From positions 124,001-188,000 of the forward strand of contig CBDBDS010000010.1 of assembly GCA_965203985.1 (NCBI GenBank): DNA of 64,000 bases, written 5' to 3'. The stretch comes from Bin87 sp965203985. GTDB lineage: Bacteria > Chloroflexota > Dehalococcoidia > Lucifugimonadales > UBA3495. Both the position numbers and the translations under genes were made by a program. Shown here piece after piece: positions 60,582 through 64,000 of this stretch. Position 1 is the stretch's first letter, and every line of letters begins with the position of its first letter. Under the pieces are notes generated by a model. The model ran no database searches and had not been told where the DNA came from. It worked only from the letters and a program-made list of their open reading frames with translations.

Positions 60582-61754
60582 TTAGGCGTTCCTGCCGACG
60601 TAGTCTTCGCGGGCGCGGTCCAGCGCGCGGGTGCGGCCCGCCTGCAGGGTCTCGTGGCGCTCGTATGCCCACTTGTTGGATGAAATCGTTGCCTCTGCGC
60701 TGCCCTGGAAGTGGGGCATCACGTGGCGGGCCATCAGCTCGTAGCTGTGCAGCATGTGCTCGCGGGCGGCCCAGTCCACGGTCTGGACCATGAATGCGCC
60801 GAAGCCGCCGCTCATTTCCTCCAGACGCTTGATACCCTCGATGCAGTCGTCGGGAGTGCCGATGATCCACGCGCCGCGCTCGGCCATGACGTCGATGATC
60901 TTTTCGGGCGGCCCGTCGACGATCTGGGGGCGGCCCATGGTGTGCTCGAAATACTCGCGCTGGTACCGACCGGCGCCGATGCGAGCCTGCTCGAATGCTT
61001 CCTTTTTCGTGTCCGCCAGGTGGACCGGCAACACCAGCCGCCATTCGAAACGGTCCACGGTCTGGTTGTGCTCCGCGGCCGATTCCTCGCAGATATCCCA
61101 GAGCTCGTGGAGAGCCGCGCCCTGGGGCACCTTGGGGTCGCGTGGCGTGGTGATGGTCAGCACCGACGCGCCATGCTTGCCGGCCAGGGCGACGCCGGAG
61201 GGGGTCTGAACGGATGCCACGGAAATGGGCATGTGGGGTGTCTGATAGGGCCGCAACTGGAGCATCGCCTCGTTGAGCTCGAACCAGTCGCTCTTGTGCG
61301 TAATGGGCTCTTTCTCGGTGAACAGCCGCATGATGACGCCCAGGGCTTCGTCCATGCGCAGGCGCTGCTTGGTGGGGTCGATGCCCATCATGTAGGCGTC
61401 GCCGGGCAGCGCGCCGGGTCCTACGCCCAGCATCACGCGACCGCGGGTCATGTGGTCCAGCTGGGTCATCCAGTTGGCCACCATGAACGGATGGTGATAA
61501 GGGAGGCTGACCACGCCGGTGCCCAGCTTGATGTGCTTGGTGCGGTCGGCGGCCACGCCGATGAATATCTCCGGCGAGGAGATGATCTCCCAGCCGGCGC
61601 TGTGGTGCTCACCGATCCAGGCCTCGTCAAAGCCCAGGTAGTCGAGCCATTGCACCAGTTCCATGTCGCGTTCCAGCGCCAGGGTCGGATTTTCGCCGGC
61701 GCGGTGGAACGGGCCCATGAAAATACCGAATTTCAAGCGGTCGGGTAATGCCAT
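60582..61754 (-). CDS. Luciferase-like (LLM class) flavin-dependent monooxygenase
   Basis: A 390-aa TIM-barrel protein of the bacterial luciferase/F420 superfamily. LKFGIFMGPFH opens it, followed by DYLGFDEAWIGEHHSAGW, LGTGVVSLPYHHPFMVANWM, GRVMLGVGPGALPGDAYMMG and WIIGTPDDCIEGI. Such enzymes oxidise aldehydes, alkanes, sulfonates or other organics with reduced flavin. ATG at 61754 follows GGAGGAGG; the frame continues upstream without conservation. Multiple copies of this family are typical of SAR202-type genomes. Confidence 0.9.
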   Translation of the reverse strand: MALPDRLKFGIFMGPFHRAGENPTLALERDMELVQWLDYLGFDEAWIGEHHSAGWEIISSPEIFIGVAADRTKHIKLGTGVVSLPYHHPFMVANWMTQLDHMTRGRVMLGVGPGALPGDAYMMGIDPTKQRLRMDEALGVIMRLFTEKEPITHKSDWFELNEAMLQLRPYQTPHMPISVASVQTPSGVALAGKHGASVLTITTPRDPKVPQGAALHELWDICEESAAEHNQTVDRFEWRLVLPVHLADTKKEAFEQARIGAGRYQREYFEHTMGRPQIVDGPPEKIIDVMAERGAWIIGTPDDCIEGIKRLEEMSGGFGAFMVQTVDWAAREHMLHSYELMARHVMPHFQGSAEATISSNKWAYERHETLQAGRTRALDRAREDYVGRNA

Positions 61755-61947
61755 TGGGGAACCTCCTCCTGGTTCGCTTCCAGCGGCAGTGCCGGGAACA
61801 ACGGCCATGCGCGGGTACCGAACCCAGGGCGTCGTGCGGATTTCGCCGGAATCAGGGCGTTGAACGATGATGGGCGCATTATATGGGCGATGGCCGGCGG
61901 CGGCAAGCAACGAGGACGTAGCGGGTCGCGACCATCTCCGGATATGC

Positions 61948-61981
61948 AAAAAAAACCGCCGCGCAAGAGATTGCACGGCGG
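61948..61981 (-). terminator. Rho-independent terminator after the epimerase gene
   Basis: On the minus strand CCGCCGTGCAA pairs with TTGCGCGGCGG (11 bp, one G-T wobble) around a TCTC loop and is followed by eight T residues. It lies 33 bases after the epimerase stop. Confidence 0.9.
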
Positions 61982-62014
61982 CAGCTGGCTGCTTGGATCA
62001 GGACACGGTCAGCC

Positions 62015-62950
62015 TTAACTAACCAGCGGCAAACCCTCGTCGGCGCGTACCTCGTTGATGATTTCCAGGACCCGCTGCTGCAGCGGGGGATAGGATAGCT
62101 CGAACTCGGTGAGCAGGCGGCTGTTGTCCACCAGGTAGTTGCCGGAGTGTTCGCGGCCACCGGGGTTGTCGAAGGAGATCTGGGCATCGGGCAGGTAACC
62201 GCGCACCATCTCTGCCAGGTCCCCGAGGCTGATGGCAGTGCCGCCGGAGTTGTAAACCGGATGCTCGCTGCGGTCCACCAGGGACACCCGCACGAAAGCC
62301 TCGGCGATGTCCTCCACGTGGATGGGCAGCCGCATCATCTCCTGGTACGGGAAGCTGACAGGCTCGCCGCGGGACGGGAGGGTGACGCAACGCACGTGGT
62401 CAACGGAACCCCGCACCTTGTCCGGTCCGGTGACGTTGGCGGGGCGGATCCCGGTGATGCTCATGCCGTAGTTCTCGTTGAACATCTTGGCCTGGAACTC
62501 GTTGAAAATCTTGTGCGTCGCGTACTGGCTGTCGCCGTAGGTCGCCTCGTCCTCGTTGATCTCGCGGTCGCCAAAGTTGGACTGCTGCCCGCTGACGGCC
62601 ACGGAACTGGCGTAGACGATGCGGTTCACGCCCAGCAGCCGGCCGGCCTCGAAGCAGTTGTCCATGCCGAGGATGTTCAGGCGCATCTGGTGGTGCGGGT
62701 TGCCTTCGCCGCCGCCGAGCAGGTAGGCGAGGTTGATGATACGGTCGGGCTGCGATTCGACGATGGCGCGGGTGACCTGTTCGAAATCGGTGATGTCCAC
62801 CCTGGAACCGCGCACGGTACCCGCGTCTACGCCGGGGATGTCGGGCAGCGGGTTGATGTCGGTGGCGTACACTTCCTCGCCACGCTCCACCAACTTGCGG
62901 ACCACACGGGGCCCGATGAAACCGGAAGCTCCCAAGACCAGAACCGTCAT
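62015..62950 (-). CDS. NAD-dependent epimerase/dehydratase (extended SDR)
   Basis: A 311-aa extended short-chain dehydrogenase. The NAD site is VLGASGFIGPRVV at residues 5-17, the catalytic tyrosine and lysine are in YATHK, and ASSVAVSG supplies the serine. FPYQEMMRLPIHVEDIAEAF is the substrate-side block. The start at 62950 follows GGAGG; 65 residues of open frame upstream are not conserved. The nucleotide-sugar or other substrate is unknown. Confidence 0.9.
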   Translation of the reverse strand: MTVLVLGASGFIGPRVVRKLVERGEEVYATDINPLPDIPGVDAGTVRGSRVDITDFEQVTRAIVESQPDRIINLAYLLGGGEGNPHHQMRLNILGMDNCFEAGRLLGVNRIVYASSVAVSGQQSNFGDREINEDEATYGDSQYATHKIFNEFQAKMFNENYGMSITGIRPANVTGPDKVRGSVDHVRCVTLPSRGEPVSFPYQEMMRLPIHVEDIAEAFVRVSLVDRSEHPVYNSGGTAISLGDLAEMVRGYLPDAQISFDNPGGREHSGNYLVDNSRLLTEFELSYPPLQQRVLEIINEVRADEGLPLVS

Positions 62951-63041
62951 GTCTGCACCTCCAAGGGCGTGATGTACGAATGTGTTTGCCGATGGTTGGC
63001 TGTGCCGGCGTCCGAGACCGTACGGCCGGGTGGTCTCCCGG

Positions 63042-63881
63042 CTACCGCCGTACGGCGACGAAAAATAGGCGCCGGAATGGATACAGGGTGAACCCGTCGG
63101 CTCGTTTCGGGTACTCGACGTTGAGCCTTCGCCGATACTCTTCAAGGTAGGTTTCGCGGTCGCCGTCTTCGAGGCCGTTGAGGATAGGGCGCAGGCCAGT
63201 GCCGGTAACCCATTCGAGCACGGGGTCGTCGCCGGTGAGGACGTGCTGGTATTCCGTGGTCCAGACGTCCAAGTGGTCTGCCTCGGGAGCCAGCAGGTCG
63301 TAGTAGAAATCGGGGTCCTGGACCCACCGGTTGCCCACAGCGGTGCGCAACTCCGCCGAGCCTACGGCTTGGCCGCCGTGGCCGCCGTTCTCCAGGGTTT
63401 CGCGCATGATCTGATGCGAGCGCATGTCCCAACTGAGCGGGGCCTGCACGGCCAGGCAAGCGCCGGACGGCAGCATGTTCCACAGGCGCGGCACGAGCTC
63501 GTGATGGTCGGGCACCCATTGGATCACGGCGTTGGAGAAAAAGATGGAAGGAGTCTGGTTCGGCCGCCAATCGGCCAGGTCGCCGTGCTCCCAGCTAACG
63601 TTGCCGGGCAGATCCCCCGCTTCGACCGATCCTGCCCGTTTCAGCATGTCAGGGGAGTTGTCCATCCCGATTACGCTGGCACCCGGCCAACGGTCGGAGA
63701 GCAAGCGAGTAACGTTGCCGCTGCCGCAACCCAAGTCGTAGATGACTTGAGGCCGCTCCAGCGGGATGCGCCCCATCAAATCCAAGGCCGGACGCAGCCG
63801 GTGGTCAGCAAATTTCAGATACTGGCCCGGGTCCCAGGACTCGCCGGCCAGGTCGCGTTGGTGGGGCGTTGCTTGGGTCAT
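63042..63881 (-). CDS. Trans-aconitate 2-methyltransferase-like SAM methyltransferase
   Basis: A 279-aa class I methyltransferase with the Tam opening WDPGQYLKFADHRLRPALDL, SAM motif I VIYDLGCGSGNVTRLL, GMDNSPDML and FFSNAVIQWVPDH. Tam methylates trans-aconitate, an inhibitory by-product of the citrate cycle. The match runs along the whole length, so the call is fairly firm; other small carboxylates cannot be excluded. No gene is evident from 63882 to the window end. Confidence 0.85.
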   Translation of the reverse strand: MTQATPHQRDLAGESWDPGQYLKFADHRLRPALDLMGRIPLERPQVIYDLGCGSGNVTRLLSDRWPGASVIGMDNSPDMLKRAGSVEAGDLPGNVSWEHGDLADWRPNQTPSIFFSNAVIQWVPDHHELVPRLWNMLPSGACLAVQAPLSWDMRSHQIMRETLENGGHGGQAVGSAELRTAVGNRWVQDPDFYYDLLAPEADHLDVWTTEYQHVLTGDDPVLEWVTGTGLRPILNGLEDGDRETYLEEYRRRLNVEYPKRADGFTLYPFRRLFFVAVRR

Positions 63882-64000
63882 TTTGGACGATGCGCTCTCA
63901 TCTGGACACAGGATGTGCGGCGAGTATAGGCACGGGAGAATCGAGCGTCAACCGCAGCAGGTTATGCTTCATCTGCCGGCCCACGCCGTGAGTTTTCCGT

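Overview
The window is high-GC, densely coded bacterial DNA. Nothing in it names the species. A Chloroflexota bacterium of the Dehalococcoidia/SAR202 kind is my best inference. It rests on a B12-dependent ribonucleotide reductase, a thinned division cluster (rsmH-ftsA-ftsZ without mur or ftsI genes), Uma2 and PaREP1-type proteins, a stand-alone aldehyde:ferredoxin oxidoreductase, and a luciferase-type monooxygenase, an HpaB-type hydroxylase and several alpha/beta hydrolases. No rRNA, tRNA or CRISPR array was seen.

Layout. 1-6.4 kb: the end of an Mrp/ApbC ATPase, a fused accDA gene with an apparent frameshift, and the operon CorC-like protein/histidine phosphatase/tilS. 6.4-17 kb: tsaD, a membrane protein, rsmH, ftsA, ftsZ, a strong terminator, nrdR with palindromes in its leader, two unknown genes and nrdJ. 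16.9-20.6 kb: a RelE-like gene facing a Panacea-domain gene, then the tight run pdxA/PaREP1-like/proC/yggT. 20.7-26.5 kb: an accessory block with a P-loop kinase, a DUF5678-like/retropepsin pair, an MmeI-type restriction-modification enzyme carrying a 160-bp inverted-repeat element inside its reading frame, and two near-identical PaREP1 genes flanking a HicB gene, one of them frameshifted. 26.7-32.2 kb: pepA, an unknown gene, three VOC proteins and a MATE exporter. 32.4-37.1 kb: yebC-ruvC-ruvA-Uma2-uvrB. 37.2-39.7 kb: two D-glutamate cyclase-type genes and an orphan response regulator with a degenerate receiver. 39.8-45 kb: fakA-fakB-recG. 45-49.5 kb: nadC, a carboxymuconolactone decarboxylase-family gene, a bicupin, a divergent enolase and rsmG. 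49.5-55.6 kb: mobA-moaD-aor, an alpha/beta hydrolase, an HpaB-type hydroxylase and a MOSC protein. 55.6-60.5 kb: hicB with a broken hicA, a class III aminotransferase, a double-domain HSL-type hydrolase, a frameshifted PIN toxin and its coupled partner. 60.6-64 kb: a luciferase-like monooxygenase, an NAD-dependent epimerase and a Tam-like methyltransferase.

The housekeeping content (translation fidelity, division, DNA repair, cofactors) is ordinary. The unusual content is a set of decaying toxin/defence genes (hicA with an amber codon, a frameshifted vapC, a frameshifted PaREP1 copy), two cases of paralogues flanking an unrelated gene, an inverted-repeat element read through by a restriction enzyme gene, and a dispersed hairpin repeat whose stem bases covary. 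All functional calls come from reading protein motifs by eye; no database search was run.
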